Shown here: piece by piece, positions 1 through 8,528 of the stretch | How positions within the stretch are numbered: the first letter of the stretch is position 1 | Layout: the number at the start of each line of letters is the position of its first letter | Source: Caballeronia insecticola | GTDB taxonomy: Bacteria > Pseudomonadota > Gammaproteobacteria > Burkholderiales > Burkholderiaceae | Assembly (NCBI RefSeq): GCF_000402035.1 | Contig: NC_021287.1 | Location: 1,364,001 to 1,428,000, forward strand | DNA length: 64,000 nucleotides | Direction: 5' to 3' | Program-made: the position numbers and the translations under genes | The notes under the pieces: generated by a model | Databases searched by the model: none | What the model was told of the DNA's origin: nothing | Seen by the model: only the letters and a program-made list of their open reading frames with translations

Positions 1-864
1 GCTGTCCGTGAAATTGCGCGCCGGCAGACCCACGCCGAGCTTCACCGCGGCGCTGCCTTCGAACGCGTCGAAATACAGGCGCGCCAGCTCCCGGCGCTTT
101 TCCGTGATGCTTTCCACGCGCCGCAGCGAACCGAGCCCGACGCGCGCCGCCACGTCGGTCAGGTTGTACTTGCCGCCGAGCACGTCGCAGTCCATGCCGT
201 CGAAGCCCGTGCGCGTGATGCCTTGCAGACGATACTTGCGCGCGAGTTCGGCTTCGTCTTCGTTGTTCACGACGAGCGCACCGCCTTCGATCGACGTCAC
301 GTTCTTGTTCGCATGGAAACTGAACGACACGATGTCGCCGATCGCGCCGATGCGCTGGCCGCGCCAGCTCGCACCGAACGCCTGCGCGGCGTCTTCGATC
401 ACGCGCAGCTTGTGGGCGCGCGCGATCTCGTAGAGCCGGTCCATGTCGACGGGCAAGCCCGCGAGATACACCGGCATCAGCGCCTTCGTGCGCGGCGTGA
501 TGGCGCGCTCGAGCAGGTTCAGGTCGATGTTGCGCGTGACCGGGTCGATGTCGACGAACACCGGCGTCGCGCCCACTTCGAGAATGACGTTGGCGGTGGA
601 CACCCAGGTCATCGGCGTGGTGATGACTTCGTCGCCGGGGCCGACACCCGCGATCCGCAAGCCGATTTCCATCGTGCAGGTGCCGGAGTTGAACGCGCGC
701 ACCGGCCGTCCGCCGACGAACGCCGAGAGCTCCGCCTCGAACTGCTGATTCTGCGGACCGGTGGTGATCCAGCCGGAACGCAGCACGTCGACCACGCCCT
801 GAATGGTTTCCTCGTCGATTTCAGGCTTCACGAAAGGCAGAAACGGCCGCGATGTTTGAGTCAT
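1..864 (-). CDS. arnB: ArnB-like UDP-4-amino-4-deoxy-L-arabinose aminotransferase, 3' end outside window
   Basis: PLP enzyme of the DegT/DnrJ/EryC1/StrS family that forms UDP-4-amino-4-deoxy-arabinose in the cytoplasm for modification of lipid A. The visible 288 residues begin MTQTSRPFLPFVKPEIDEET and contain SGWITTGPQNQ, TWVSTANVILEVGATPVFVD, IEDAAQAFGA and SFSFHANKNVT, whose Lys187 is the expected Schiff-base lysine. The order and spacing follow E. coli ArnB as I remember it. The C-terminus lies left of base 1. It is third in a minus-strand run after arnT and a small membrane protein, which fits an Ara4N cluster. Another sugar aminotransferase of the same family is possible, but the neighbours favour ArnB. 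Confidence 0.88.
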   Translation of the reverse strand, partial: MTQTSRPFLPFVKPEIDEETIQGVVDVLRSGWITTGPQNQQFEAELSAFVGGRPVRAFNSGTCTMEIGLRIAGVGPGDEVITTPMTWVSTANVILEVGATPVFVDIDPVTRNIDLNLLERAITPRTKALMPVYLAGLPVDMDRLYEIARAHKLRVIEDAAQAFGASWRGQRIGAIGDIVSFSFHANKNVTSIEGGALVVNNEDEAELARKYRLQGITRTGFDGMDCDVLGGKYNLTDVAARVGLGSLRRVESITEKRRELARLYFDAFEGSAAVKLGVGLPARNFTDS

Positions 865-943
865 GGACTATGCGAAAAAATGAATTGATCCGGTCGAACG
901 TTCAGTCGCGCGATGTCAAGATAACGCGCGCATTCTGCATGAA

Positions 944-1315
944 CTAGCCGCGCGCGAGTACCACGACGCCGACAAGGATGATGCCGATGCCCACGAGCCG
1001 CTGCATCGAAAGCACTTCGCCAAACAGATACCACGCCGCGAACGCGTTGACGACATAACCGAGCGAGAGCATCGGATAGGCGATCGACACTTCCACGCGC
1101 GAAAGCCCGACGATCCACACGACTACGCTCACCACATAACAGGCGAGCCCGCCGATGATCGGCCACTGCGTCGCGATCTTGATTCCGACCGGCAGAATGT
1201 TGGCGGGCGTCATGTCGAAATGGCCCACCGCATTCACGCCGGCTTTGAGCAGAAGCTGAGCGCACGCGTTCAACAATACGCCGATGACGATGCAAATGAA
1301 GGAAATCGGGTTCAT
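944..1315 (-). CDS. Small EamA/SMR-type membrane protein, ArnE/ArnF-like
   Basis: A 123-residue protein with four hydrophobic helices (about residues 3-23, 44-65, 72-92 and 102-121), the layout of small multidrug resistance and ArnE/ArnF subunits. ArnE/F are thought to flip undecaprenyl-phosphate-Ara4N across the inner membrane so that ArnT can use it. The first helix contains GVLLNACAQLLLKAG, a pattern typical of this family. It lies between arnT and arnB on the same strand with short gaps, so the flippase role is inferred from position as much as from sequence. Only one such gene is visible here, whereas E. coli uses an ArnE/ArnF pair. It may act as a homodimer. Confidence 0.8.
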   Translation of the reverse strand: MNPISFICIVIGVLLNACAQLLLKAGVNAVGHFDMTPANILPVGIKIATQWPIIGGLACYVVSVVVWIVGLSRVEVSIAYPMLSLGYVVNAFAAWYLFGEVLSMQRLVGIGIILVGVVVLARG

Positions 1316-1412
1316 CGCGCGTTTTTCAAATGCGAAACAAGGATACTCGGTTCATCTCGAAATGCCGAACGATCGTACGTTGCGGCACCGGCGCCGTGTG
1401 CAGTGAAATGGC

Positions 1413-3086
1413 TCACGGTTGCGGTTTCTCCACGATCACGCGGCGTTCGTCGCGCGCGATGATCTGCATCGGCACATGGCGCGCTGCGAGTTCGTCGTAG
1501 CGGGAAGGCGGCATCAGGGCCAGCGCGTTGCGCTCCGAATCCCAGAGTTTGATCCACTCGTCGATGCTCGGCACCCATTTTTGCGGCTCGGTATGCACGC
1601 CGAACGTCAGCTCGTCGGCTTCCTGGACCATGATCATCGTGTGATCGAGGTAGAACGGCATGGTGTGATCGAGCTTGGCGATCGAATAGAAGGGCGTGTC
1701 GGCCGGGAGCTTCGCCATCGCGGCCTTGACCGCCGGGACGAGTTTCACGCCGGAACTCTCGGTGCCGAACACGTCGTGGCCCGAGCCCGCGATCGTGCCG
1801 AGCAGGAGCCACGCGGCGCCCAGGGCCGCCGCGCCCGCCAGCACGCTGCGGCGGTTCAGCCACAGCCCGAACACGGTCACGGCGAACGCCACCGCGATGC
1901 CCGCCCAGACCCAGATCTGGAACTCGCGATACAGCGCATTGGGCGTATTGGCGCTGCCCGCGCGGCCGATGAAGATCGCGCCGAACGCCGCAGCGATCAG
2001 GAACACCGCGTAACCGATCAGATGCTTGCGGTACTGCGGCTTCGTGAGCGACGGCAAATAGAGCCCGATCACGAGCGCGAGCGCAGGCGCGATGGGCAGC
2101 ACGTAGGAAATGAGCTTCGAATGCGAGGCGCTGAAAAACACGAAGATGAACGCCGACCAGACGAGCAGCAATGTGACTGGCGCGAAGCCGTTGGGCTGAC
2201 GCGGCGTCTTGATGCCGTGCCACACGCTCTGCGCGGCGACCGAGAGCCACGGCAGAAAGCCCACGATCAGAACGGGCACGAAGTAGTAGAACGCGCCCGG
2301 ACGATTCTGCTCGGGCGTGAGATAGCGCTTGAACTGCTGAACGATGAAGAAGAAGTTGAAGAACTCCGGATTCTTCATCTGCACGAGCACGAACCACGGC
2401 GCCGTCACGATCAGGAACACAATCAGGCCGCTGCCGATATAAAGCCGCTTCCAGAGCGCCCAGTCGCGCGCGACGAGCGAGTAGAGAACCAGCACCGCGC
2501 CGGGCAGAATCAGGCCCACCAGGCCTTTGGACAGCACTGCGGCGCCCATCCCGGCCCAGCACAGCCACATCCACAGGCGCACGTCGCGCGTCGGCAGGCC
2601 GGGGCGCTGCGCGAGCAGCAGGGCGCAGAGGGTCAGCTGCATCCAGAACGACAGGCCCATGTCGAGCGTGTTGAAGTGGCCCATCAGGTTCCAGTACGGG
2701 CAGGTCGCGAGGATGACCGCGGCCGCGAAGCCGGTCATCGCGTTGAAGACCCGTGTGCCCGTGTAACCGACGAGCAGCACGCCCATGAAGCCTGTGAGCG
2801 CCGTATAGAGCCGCGCCTGCCATTCGCCGATGCCGAACCACGCGAACGTAAGCGCGTTGGCCCAGGTTTGCAGCGGCGGCTTCTCGAAATACTTGTAGCC
2901 GTTGTAGCGGGGCGTGATCCAGTCGCCGGTCACGAACATCTCGCGCGCCATTTCGGCGTAACGGCCTTCGTCGCTCGGCACGAGATGGCGATAGCCCAGC
3001 GGCGCGAACCAGATGATCGCGAGCGCGAGTACGAGAAGAATGAGCGAAAGACGTGTGAGCGGTAGCCGCGAAGGCGTATCGTTCAT
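1413..3086 (-). CDS. arnT: Undecaprenyl phosphate-Ara4N transferase, GT83/PMT family
   Basis: Inner-membrane glycosyltransferase of 557 residues that moves 4-amino-4-deoxy-L-arabinose from undecaprenyl phosphate to lipid A on the periplasmic side. This lowers surface charge and gives resistance to cationic peptides. The first periplasmic loop has LVPSDEGRYAEMAREMFVTG, matching the catalytic loop of ArnT/PMT enzymes, followed by YFEKPPLQTW. Some 11-13 hydrophobic segments follow, then a soluble C-terminal domain. The ATG at 3086 is preferred over an upstream in-frame start because it has ACAGG about 7 bases ahead and places MNDTPSRLPLTRLSLILLVL as the first helix. The next two genes are the ArnE/F-like protein and arnB. 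Confidence 0.88.
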   Translation of the reverse strand: MNDTPSRLPLTRLSLILLVLALAIIWFAPLGYRHLVPSDEGRYAEMAREMFVTGDWITPRYNGYKYFEKPPLQTWANALTFAWFGIGEWQARLYTALTGFMGVLLVGYTGTRVFNAMTGFAAAVILATCPYWNLMGHFNTLDMGLSFWMQLTLCALLLAQRPGLPTRDVRLWMWLCWAGMGAAVLSKGLVGLILPGAVLVLYSLVARDWALWKRLYIGSGLIVFLIVTAPWFVLVQMKNPEFFNFFFIVQQFKRYLTPEQNRPGAFYYFVPVLIVGFLPWLSVAAQSVWHGIKTPRQPNGFAPVTLLLVWSAFIFVFFSASHSKLISYVLPIAPALALVIGLYLPSLTKPQYRKHLIGYAVFLIAAAFGAIFIGRAGSANTPNALYREFQIWVWAGIAVAFAVTVFGLWLNRRSVLAGAAALGAAWLLLGTIAGSGHDVFGTESSGVKLVPAVKAAMAKLPADTPFYSIAKLDHTMPFYLDHTMIMVQEADELTFGVHTEPQKWVPSIDEWIKLWDSERNALALMPPSRYDELAARHVPMQIIARDERRVIVEKPQP

Positions 3087-3429
3087 GAAGTCGACCTGTC
3101 CGATGCCGCGATGCGCGGCGCTAGTGAAACGAATGGGCGGTGGTGCCGCGGCGCCACGGCGCTGCATGCGCAAATTCAGGCACGCATTTTCGGCGTGAGT
3201 TCACGAATCCCGGCTTGCGCCGCACCCGATCCGCCCGGTGAAGACGGAACGTCGGGCGGGAGTGTAGCGCACGCGAAGGCCTCAACTGTTAATTTGGCGC
3301 GAAGGCCACGCCAAGTCACGCGAAAGGCGCGTCGAACCGCGCCGGGGTTGGGGGCGGGCGGCGCCAAGTCTGGCAGCGATTCCTTAAATTTCCCTTAGCG
3401 TTCGTGGCGCGTTTTATCACCGTTGTTTT
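3087..3429. other. Intergenic region upstream of arnT
   Basis: 343 bases between the Mth938-like gene and arnT, both on the minus strand. It should hold the arnT promoter. The only motif that stands out is the direct repeat CTTAAA-N5-CTTAGC at 3383-3399 (see separate entry). A short CTGTTAATTTGG AT-rich patch lies at 3286-3297. I see no tRNA, repeat or convincing small gene. Confidence 0.6.
3383..3399 (-). promoter_or_regulatory. Possible PmrA/BasR-like box upstream of arnT
   Basis: Two half sites with an 11-base period, read on the minus strand as GCTAAG-N5-TTTAAG. The PmrA box is usually given as two YTTAAK half sites separated by five bases. The second half site matches fully and the first only at four of six positions. 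It lies about 300 bases upstream of the arnT start, further than a classical activator site, so this is a weak call. Confidence 0.25.
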
Positions 3430-3804
3430 TCAGATTTCGATTAGCAGCGCCGCGGCAACGCGCCGGCCTTCGGACATCAGAATGTTGTAGGTGCGGCACG
3501 CGGCGCCGAAGTCCATCGTCTCGACGCCGATGCGGTGCCGGGCAAGCTGCGCCGTCAGACGCGGATGCGGAAAGCGCAGGCGCGCACCGCTGCCGAAAAT
3601 GACGACTTCGGGCGCTGCCTCGACGAGCATCTCGAAATGTTCCGGCGCGAGCGCCTCGAACGACGACACCGGCCACGCCGTCACGGGCATCTGCGGCATG
3701 ACGATCACGCTGCTTTCGTGCCTTTCGAGATTGATCGCCACGAAACCGTCTCCGTAGCTCGTAATGGTGTTGAGCGCGCTGTTGGAATCCTGATGAAGTT
3801 TCAA
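3430..3804 (-). CDS. Mth938-like domain protein (DUF498 family)
   Basis: 124-residue soluble protein of the Mth938/NDUFAF3 fold family (formerly DUF498/DUF598). Visible hallmarks are the N-terminal beta region ITSYGDGFVAIN, VIVMPQMPVTAWPV, then the glycine-rich turn EVVIFGSGARLRFP and the C-terminal GVETMDFGAACRTYNILMSE followed by RRVAAALLIEI, which is very characteristic. Mitochondrial relatives help complex I assembly. The bacterial role is unknown, so I give no symbol. Its neighbour on the left is arnT and on the right, divergent, is alaA. No functional link is evident. The start ATG at 3804 gives a length typical of the family. Confidence 0.85.
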   Translation of the reverse strand: MKLHQDSNSALNTITSYGDGFVAINLERHESSVIVMPQMPVTAWPVSSFEALAPEHFEMLVEAAPEVVIFGSGARLRFPHPRLTAQLARHRIGVETMDFGAACRTYNILMSEGRRVAAALLIEI

Positions 3805-4314
3805 AACAGTGATCCGGCAAGAAATGGGAGAAAAGCGTGAGAAAGGCCCGATGTCCGCGGTGTGGCGGGAAAGCGTGCTTACCGCGCGCCGGCGCCGCGC
3901 TGCGGGCCGCCATTCGTGCGCGCCCGTTGCCCCACGGCCGCAGCCGGGCCGCGCGCCTTTGGTGCATTGCGGAACTGAGCCATAATCAGTAAATTATAAC
4001 TTTTCGGCTGCCGGGCTTGCTCGGGCGCCGCCCGTCGCGCGCGCCGCCACAAGCCGCCTTCGCCACGCAATCCGGTCCGTCACGCCCGAGCCTTACCTGG
4101 CGCGGCGTCTGAAATGCATCGTTCGGCGCTCGGAACGAGCGCGCCGCCCGGGCGAACCGCCGCCGGGCTTCACCCCCGGTTTTCCAATGCAAGGCCCGTC
4201 TGCTGCCCGTGCGCCCAGGCCGGACGTCCGGAACACCGGGCCCTGAGCGATCATGAGCCGATCAAACTAGCCGATCAAACTCGCGACCAACTTCAAAGCC
4301 AAGAGCCGCCAGCC
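3805..4314. other. Long divergent intergenic region before alaA
   Basis: 510 GC-rich bases between the divergent Mth938-like gene and alaA. An AT-rich island at 3977-4006 (CATAATCAGTAAATTATAAC) is the likely promoter zone and contains TATAAT on the minus strand and TAAATT on the plus strand. The plus-strand TTGCGG-N17-TAAATT arrangement would give alaA a leader of about 300 bases. A perfect 13-base tandem duplication sits at 4256-4281. Open frames here have no recognisable protein sense. Confidence 0.5.
4256..4281. repeat. Perfect 13-bp tandem duplication in the alaA leader
   Basis: The unit AGCCGATCAAACT occurs twice with no gap, ending 33 bases before the alaA start codon. It overlaps a five-codon start-stop (ATG at 4253). 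It may simply be a small duplication or may be a binding site for a regulator of alaA. Confidence 0.8.
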
Positions 4315-5553
4315 GTGAAACCGATTCTCAAATCCAACAAGCTGCAAAACGTCTGCTACGACATTCGCGGGCCCGTGCTCGAACACGCGAAGCGCCTCGA
4401 AGAGGAAGGCCATCGCATCATCAAGCTCAATATCGGCAATTTGGCGCCGTTCGGCTTCGAGGCGCCGGACGAGATCATTCAGGACATGATCCGCAATCTG
4501 CCGGGCAGTTCGGGCTATTCGGATTCGAAGGGCGTGTTCGCCGCGCGCAAGGCGATCATGCATTACACGCAGCAAAAGGGCGTGACGGGCGTCGAACTGG
4601 ACGACATCTACATCGGCAACGGCGCGTCGGAACTCATCGTCATGGCGATGCAGGCCTTGCTCAACGACGGCGACGAAGTGCTCCTGCCCGCGCCCGACTA
4701 TCCGCTCTGGACGGCTGCGGTGAGCCTGTCGTCCGGCACGCCGCGCCATTACATGTGCGACGAGAGCAACGGCTGGATGCCCGATCTCGACGACATCCGC
4801 GCGAAGATCACGCCCAACACGAAGGCGCTCGTCGTCATCAACCCGAACAATCCGACCGGCGCGCTGTATTCGGACGAATTGCTGCTCGATCTGATTTCGA
4901 TCGCGCGCGAGCACGGCTTGATCATTTTCGCGGACGAGGTCTACGACAAGATCATCTACGACGGCATGACGCATACGTCGATGGCCGCGCTCTCCGAAGA
5001 CGTGATCACCGTCACGTTCAACAGTTTGTCGAAGAGCTATCGTTCGTGCGGTTATCGGGCGGGCTGGATGGCCATTTCCGGTCTGATCGAAGAGAATCGC
5101 CGGCGCGCGAAGGATTATCTCGAAGGCCTCGGCATTCTGGCCTCGATGCGCCTGTGCCCGAACGTGCCCGGCCAGTACGCGATCCAGACGGCGCTGGGCG
5201 GCTATCAGAGCATCAATGACCTGATCTTGCCGGGCGGACGGCTCTTCAAGCAGCGCGAACTCGCCTACGACATGCTCACGGCCATTCCGGGCGTGAGCTG
5301 CGTGAAGCCGCAAGCCGCGCTGTACATGTTCCCGAAGCTCGATCCGAAGATGTACCCGATCCAGGACGACCAGCAGTTCATCACCGACCTGCTGCTCGAG
5401 GAGCGCGTGCTGCTCGTGCAGGGTACGGGCTTCAACTGGCCGACGCCGGATCACTTCCGCGTGGTCTTCCTGCCGAACGTCGACGATCTCGCGGATTCGA
5501 TCAACCGCATCGCGCGCTTCCTCGACGGCTATCGCAAACGGCATTTCGCTTAA
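4315..5553 (+). CDS. alaA: Alanine/glutamate-pyruvate aminotransferase
   Basis: Class I/II PLP aminotransferase of 412 residues making alanine from pyruvate and glutamate. From the GTG start the protein reads KPILKSNKLQNVCYDIRGP, aligning end to end with E. coli AlaA (YfbQ) as I recall it. Motifs include INPNNPTGALYSDE, FADEVYDKIIYD and FNSLSKSYRSCGYRAGWM, with Lys240 as the PLP lysine. An upstream ATG at 4114 is in frame but would add 67 arginine- and proline-rich residues of no family resemblance, so GTG is chosen although its Shine-Dalgarno is weak. It lies 24 bases before hom and probably heads an alaA-hom-thrC operon. One small oddity is NLAPFG where relatives usually have NPAPFG. Confidence 0.93.
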   Translation: MKPILKSNKLQNVCYDIRGPVLEHAKRLEEEGHRIIKLNIGNLAPFGFEAPDEIIQDMIRNLPGSSGYSDSKGVFAARKAIMHYTQQKGVTGVELDDIYIGNGASELIVMAMQALLNDGDEVLLPAPDYPLWTAAVSLSSGTPRHYMCDESNGWMPDLDDIRAKITPNTKALVVINPNNPTGALYSDELLLDLISIAREHGLIIFADEVYDKIIYDGMTHTSMAALSEDVITVTFNSLSKSYRSCGYRAGWMAISGLIEENRRRAKDYLEGLGILASMRLCPNVPGQYAIQTALGGYQSINDLILPGGRLFKQRELAYDMLTAIPGVSCVKPQAALYMFPKLDPKMYPIQDDQQFITDLLLEERVLLVQGTGFNWPTPDHFRVVFLPNVDDLADSINRIARFLDGYRKRHFA

Positions 5554-5577
5554 TTTCTCTTTAAAGACTCGCGCTGC

Positions 5578-6900
5578 ATGGAACCGATCAAAGTAGGACT
5601 CTTGGGCTTCGGCACGGTCGGCAGCGGCACCTTCACGGTGCTGCGCCGGAACCAGTCAGAAATCAAACGCCGGGCGGGCCGCGGCATCGAAATCGCGCGC
5701 GTCGCGGTGCGCACGCCGGCCAAGGCCGAAGCGGCCGCGAACCAGGGCATCGCGGTGACGGACGACTTCAACGCGGTCGTCGACGATCCTTCCATCGATA
5801 TCGTCTGCGAAATGATCGGCGGCACGGGTCTCGCGCGCGAACTCGTGCTGCGCGCGATCGCGAACGGCAAGCACGTCGTGACGGCCAACAAGGCGCTGCT
5901 CGCCGTGCACGGCACGGAGATTTTCGAAGCCGCCCGCGCGAAAGGCGTGATGGTCGCGTTCGAGGCGGCGGTGGCGGGCGGCATTCCGATCATCAAGGCG
6001 CTGCGCGAAGGGCTGACCGCGAATCGCATTGAATACATCGCGGGCATCATCAACGGCACGACGAACTACATTCTCTCGGAGATGCGCGACCGCGGCCTCG
6101 ACTTCGCGACGGCGCTCAAAGCCGCGCAGGAGCTGGGCTACGCTGAAGCCGACCCGACCTTCGACATCGAAGGCGTGGACGCCGCGCACAAGGTCACGAT
6201 CATGAGCGCGATCGCGTTCGGCGTGCCGGTGCAGTTCGACCGCGCGTACGTGGAAGGCATCAGCAAGCTCGCGGCCATCGATATCCGCTACGCGGAGGAT
6301 CTCGGCTATCGCATCAAGCTCCTGGGCATCGCGCGGCGCACGGAGAAGGGCATCGAGTTGCGCACGCATCCGACGCTGATTCCCGCGAAACGCCTGCTCG
6401 CGAACGTCGAAGGCGCGATGAACGCGGTCGTCGTGCACGGCGACGCGGTCGGCACCACGCTGTACTACGGCAAGGGCGCGGGCGCGGAGCCTACCGCTTC
6501 CGCCGTGGTCGCCGATCTCGTCGACGTGACGCGCCTGCACACGGCCGACCCGGAGCATCGCGTGCCGCATCTGGCGTTTCAGCCGGACAGCCTGTCGAAC
6601 ACGCCGATCCTGCCGATCGAGGAAGTGACGAGCGGCTACTACCTGCGCCTGCGCGTCGCTGACGTGACGGGCGTGCTCGCGAACATCACGCGCATTCTCG
6701 CCAACAAGGCCATTTCCATCGATGCCTTGCTGCAGAAAGAGTCGGAGGAAGTCGATGGCGCCAACAAGGGCGAAACGGACATCATCCTCATCACACACGA
6801 GACGCTGGAAAAGGACGTGAACGCGGCGATCGCCGAGATCGAGGCGCTGTCCACGGTGGTCTCGAAGGTGACGAAGCTGCGCATGGAAGGTCTCAATTAA
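5578..6900 (+). CDS. hom: Homoserine dehydrogenase
   Basis: Monofunctional homoserine dehydrogenase of 440 residues, reducing aspartate semialdehyde to homoserine in threonine, methionine and isoleucine synthesis. The N-terminal NAD(P)-binding motif is GLLGFGTVGSGT (residues 8-19). The catalytic core shows VTANKALLAVHG, AAVAGGIPIIKALREGL and GIINGTTNYILSEM, then GYAEADPTFDIEGVDAAHK. The last 85 residues or so form an ACT domain (YYLRLRVADVTGVLANITRI), the usual site of threonine feedback inhibition. Only 15 bases separate it from thrC, and the two are certainly cotranscribed. Length and domain order match the family, with no defect seen. Confidence 0.96.
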   Translation: MEPIKVGLLGFGTVGSGTFTVLRRNQSEIKRRAGRGIEIARVAVRTPAKAEAAANQGIAVTDDFNAVVDDPSIDIVCEMIGGTGLARELVLRAIANGKHVVTANKALLAVHGTEIFEAARAKGVMVAFEAAVAGGIPIIKALREGLTANRIEYIAGIINGTTNYILSEMRDRGLDFATALKAAQELGYAEADPTFDIEGVDAAHKVTIMSAIAFGVPVQFDRAYVEGISKLAAIDIRYAEDLGYRIKLLGIARRTEKGIELRTHPTLIPAKRLLANVEGAMNAVVVHGDAVGTTLYYGKGAGAEPTASAVVADLVDVTRLHTADPEHRVPHLAFQPDSLSNTPILPIEEVTSGYYLRLRVADVTGVLANITRILANKAISIDALLQKESEEVDGANKGETDIILITHETLEKDVNAAIAEIEALSTVVSKVTKLRMEGLN

Positions 6901-6915
6901 GGGCAAGGACGCACG

Positions 6916-8361
6916 ATGAACTACATCTCGACGCGCGGCGCCGGCTCGAACGAGCGCCACACGTTTTTCGACATTCTTCTGGGCGGGCTGGCCAAAGACG
7001 GCGGCCTGTATCTGCCGGCGGACTATCCGCGCGTATCGGCCGATGAACTCGCGCGCTGGCGCACGCTGTCGTACGCGGATCTCGCATTCGAAGTGCTGTC
7101 CAAGTTCAGCGACGACATCCCGGCCGAAGACCTGCGCTCGCTCACGCGCAAGACCTACACCGCGCAGGTGTACAGCAACGTGCGCCACGAAGAGAGCGCC
7201 GTGCAGATCACGCCATTGAAGACGCTCGGCGAAGAGAACGGCACGACGATCTCGCTGCTGGAACTCTCGAACGGCCCGACGCTCGCCTTCAAGGACATGG
7301 CGATGCAACTGCTCGGCAATCTGTTCGAGTACGCGCTGGCGAAGCACGGCGAGACGCTGAACATTCTCGGTGCCACTTCCGGCGACACCGGCAGTGCCGC
7401 CGAGTACGCAATGCGCGGCAAGGCCGGCGTGCGCGTGTTCATGCTGTCGCCGCACAAGAAGATGAGCGCGTTCCAGACCGCGCAGATGTTCTCGCTGCAG
7501 GACCCGAACATCTTCAATCTGGCGGTCGAGGGCAACTTCGACAACTGCCAGGACATCGTGAAGGCGGTATCGAACGATCACGCGTTCAAGGCTGCGCACA
7601 AGATCGGCACGGTCAATTCGATCAACTGGGCGCGCGTGGTGGCGCAGGTCGTGTACTACTTCAAGGGCTATTTCGCTGCGACGCAAAGCAACGACGAACG
7701 CGTGTCGTTTACCGTGCCGTCCGGCAACTTCGGCAACGTGTGCGCGGGGCATATCGCGCGCATGATGGGCTTGCCGATCGATCAGCTCGTCGTCGCGACG
7801 AACGAGAACGACGTGCTCGACGAGTTCTTCAAGACCGGCGTGTATCGCGTGCGCGGTGCGGCGGAGACGTATCACACCACGTCGCCGAGCATGGATATTT
7901 CGAAGGCATCGAATTTCGAGCGCTTCGTGTACGACCTGCTCGGCCGCGATCCGGCGCGCGTGCTGCAACTGTTCCGCGATGTAGAGGAGAAGGGCGGTTT
8001 CGATCTGGCGGCGAGCGGCGATTACGCGCGCGTGAAGGAGTTCGGTTTCGTGTCGGGCAAGAGCGATCACGACGACCGCGTGAACACCATCCGCGACGTG
8101 TTCGAGCGTTATCACACGATGATCGACACTCACACGGCGGACGGCGTGAAGGTCGCGCGCGAAAACCTGAAACCCGGCGTGCCGATGATCGTTCTCGAAA
8201 CCGCGCAGCCGATCAAGTTCGGCGAGACGATCCGCGAGGCGCTCCATCGGGAACCGGAACGTCCGGCGGCCTTTGTCGGACTGGAAAAGTTGCCGCAGCG
8301 ATTCGACGTCGTGCCGGCGGACACCGCCGTGGTCAAGGCCTTCATCGCCGAGCGCACGTAG
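6916..8361 (+). CDS. thrC: Threonine synthase
   Basis: PLP-dependent threonine synthase of 481 residues converting O-phosphohomoserine to threonine. The N-terminus MNYISTRGAGSNERHTFFD and the sequence ELSNGPTLAFKDMAMQLLGN are family hallmarks, with Lys126 as the PLP lysine. LGATSGDTGSAAEYAM provides the phosphate-binding loop, and VPSGNFGNVCAGHIARMMGLP lies further on. The length places it in the longer fungal/proteobacterial subfamily rather than the short plant-like one. It is last in the alaA-hom-thrC run and is followed by a strong hairpin at 8398-8430. The thrB kinase needed between hom and thrC is not in this window. Confidence 0.96.
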   Translation: MNYISTRGAGSNERHTFFDILLGGLAKDGGLYLPADYPRVSADELARWRTLSYADLAFEVLSKFSDDIPAEDLRSLTRKTYTAQVYSNVRHEESAVQITPLKTLGEENGTTISLLELSNGPTLAFKDMAMQLLGNLFEYALAKHGETLNILGATSGDTGSAAEYAMRGKAGVRVFMLSPHKKMSAFQTAQMFSLQDPNIFNLAVEGNFDNCQDIVKAVSNDHAFKAAHKIGTVNSINWARVVAQVVYYFKGYFAATQSNDERVSFTVPSGNFGNVCAGHIARMMGLPIDQLVVATNENDVLDEFFKTGVYRVRGAAETYHTTSPSMDISKASNFERFVYDLLGRDPARVLQLFRDVEEKGGFDLAASGDYARVKEFGFVSGKSDHDDRVNTIRDVFERYHTMIDTHTADGVKVARENLKPGVPMIVLETAQPIKFGETIREALHREPERPAAFVGLEKLPQRFDVVPADTAVVKAFIAERT

Positions 8362-8397
8362 CGCACGAAACGCGCGAGCGGGTTTCATCCGAAGAGA

Positions 8398-8430
8398 AAC
8401 GGGGCGCGGCTCGAAAAGCCGCGCCCCGTT
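8398..8430 (+). terminator. Hairpin terminator after thrC
   Basis: A 14-bp perfect stem (AACGGGGCGCGGCT and its complement) with a five-base CGAAA loop starts 36 bases after the thrC stop. It ends GTTGCGTTT, so the U tract is poor but the stem is very stable. Confidence 0.75.
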
Positions 8431-8480
8431 GCGTTTGGCCGGCCACTGGAACGCCCGCAGCCTCAAATGCCGCCAATTTC

Positions 8481-8489
8481 TGCTAAAAT
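8481..8489 (+). promoter_or_regulatory. Extended -10 element of ybiT
   Basis: TGCTAAAAT, an extended -10 of TGnTANAAT form, lies 40 bases before the GTG of ybiT and after the thrC terminator. No good -35 hexamer is visible 17 bases upstream. The same nonamer precedes the trigger factor gene at 35921. Confidence 0.45.
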
Positions 8490-8528
8490 CTCAGGTTTTT
8501 CGTCGTACCCCATTCAAAAGGACGCGCC

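Noticed and set aside
3805..4314. Extra N-terminus of alaA from an upstream ATG at 4114
   Set aside because: It would add 67 arginine- and proline-rich residues that no homologue has. The GTG start aligns with E. coli AlaA residue by residue.
5656..8466. A 936-codon frame antisense to hom-thrC
   Set aside because: Same cause: an antisense frame of high-GC codons over two well-supported genes.
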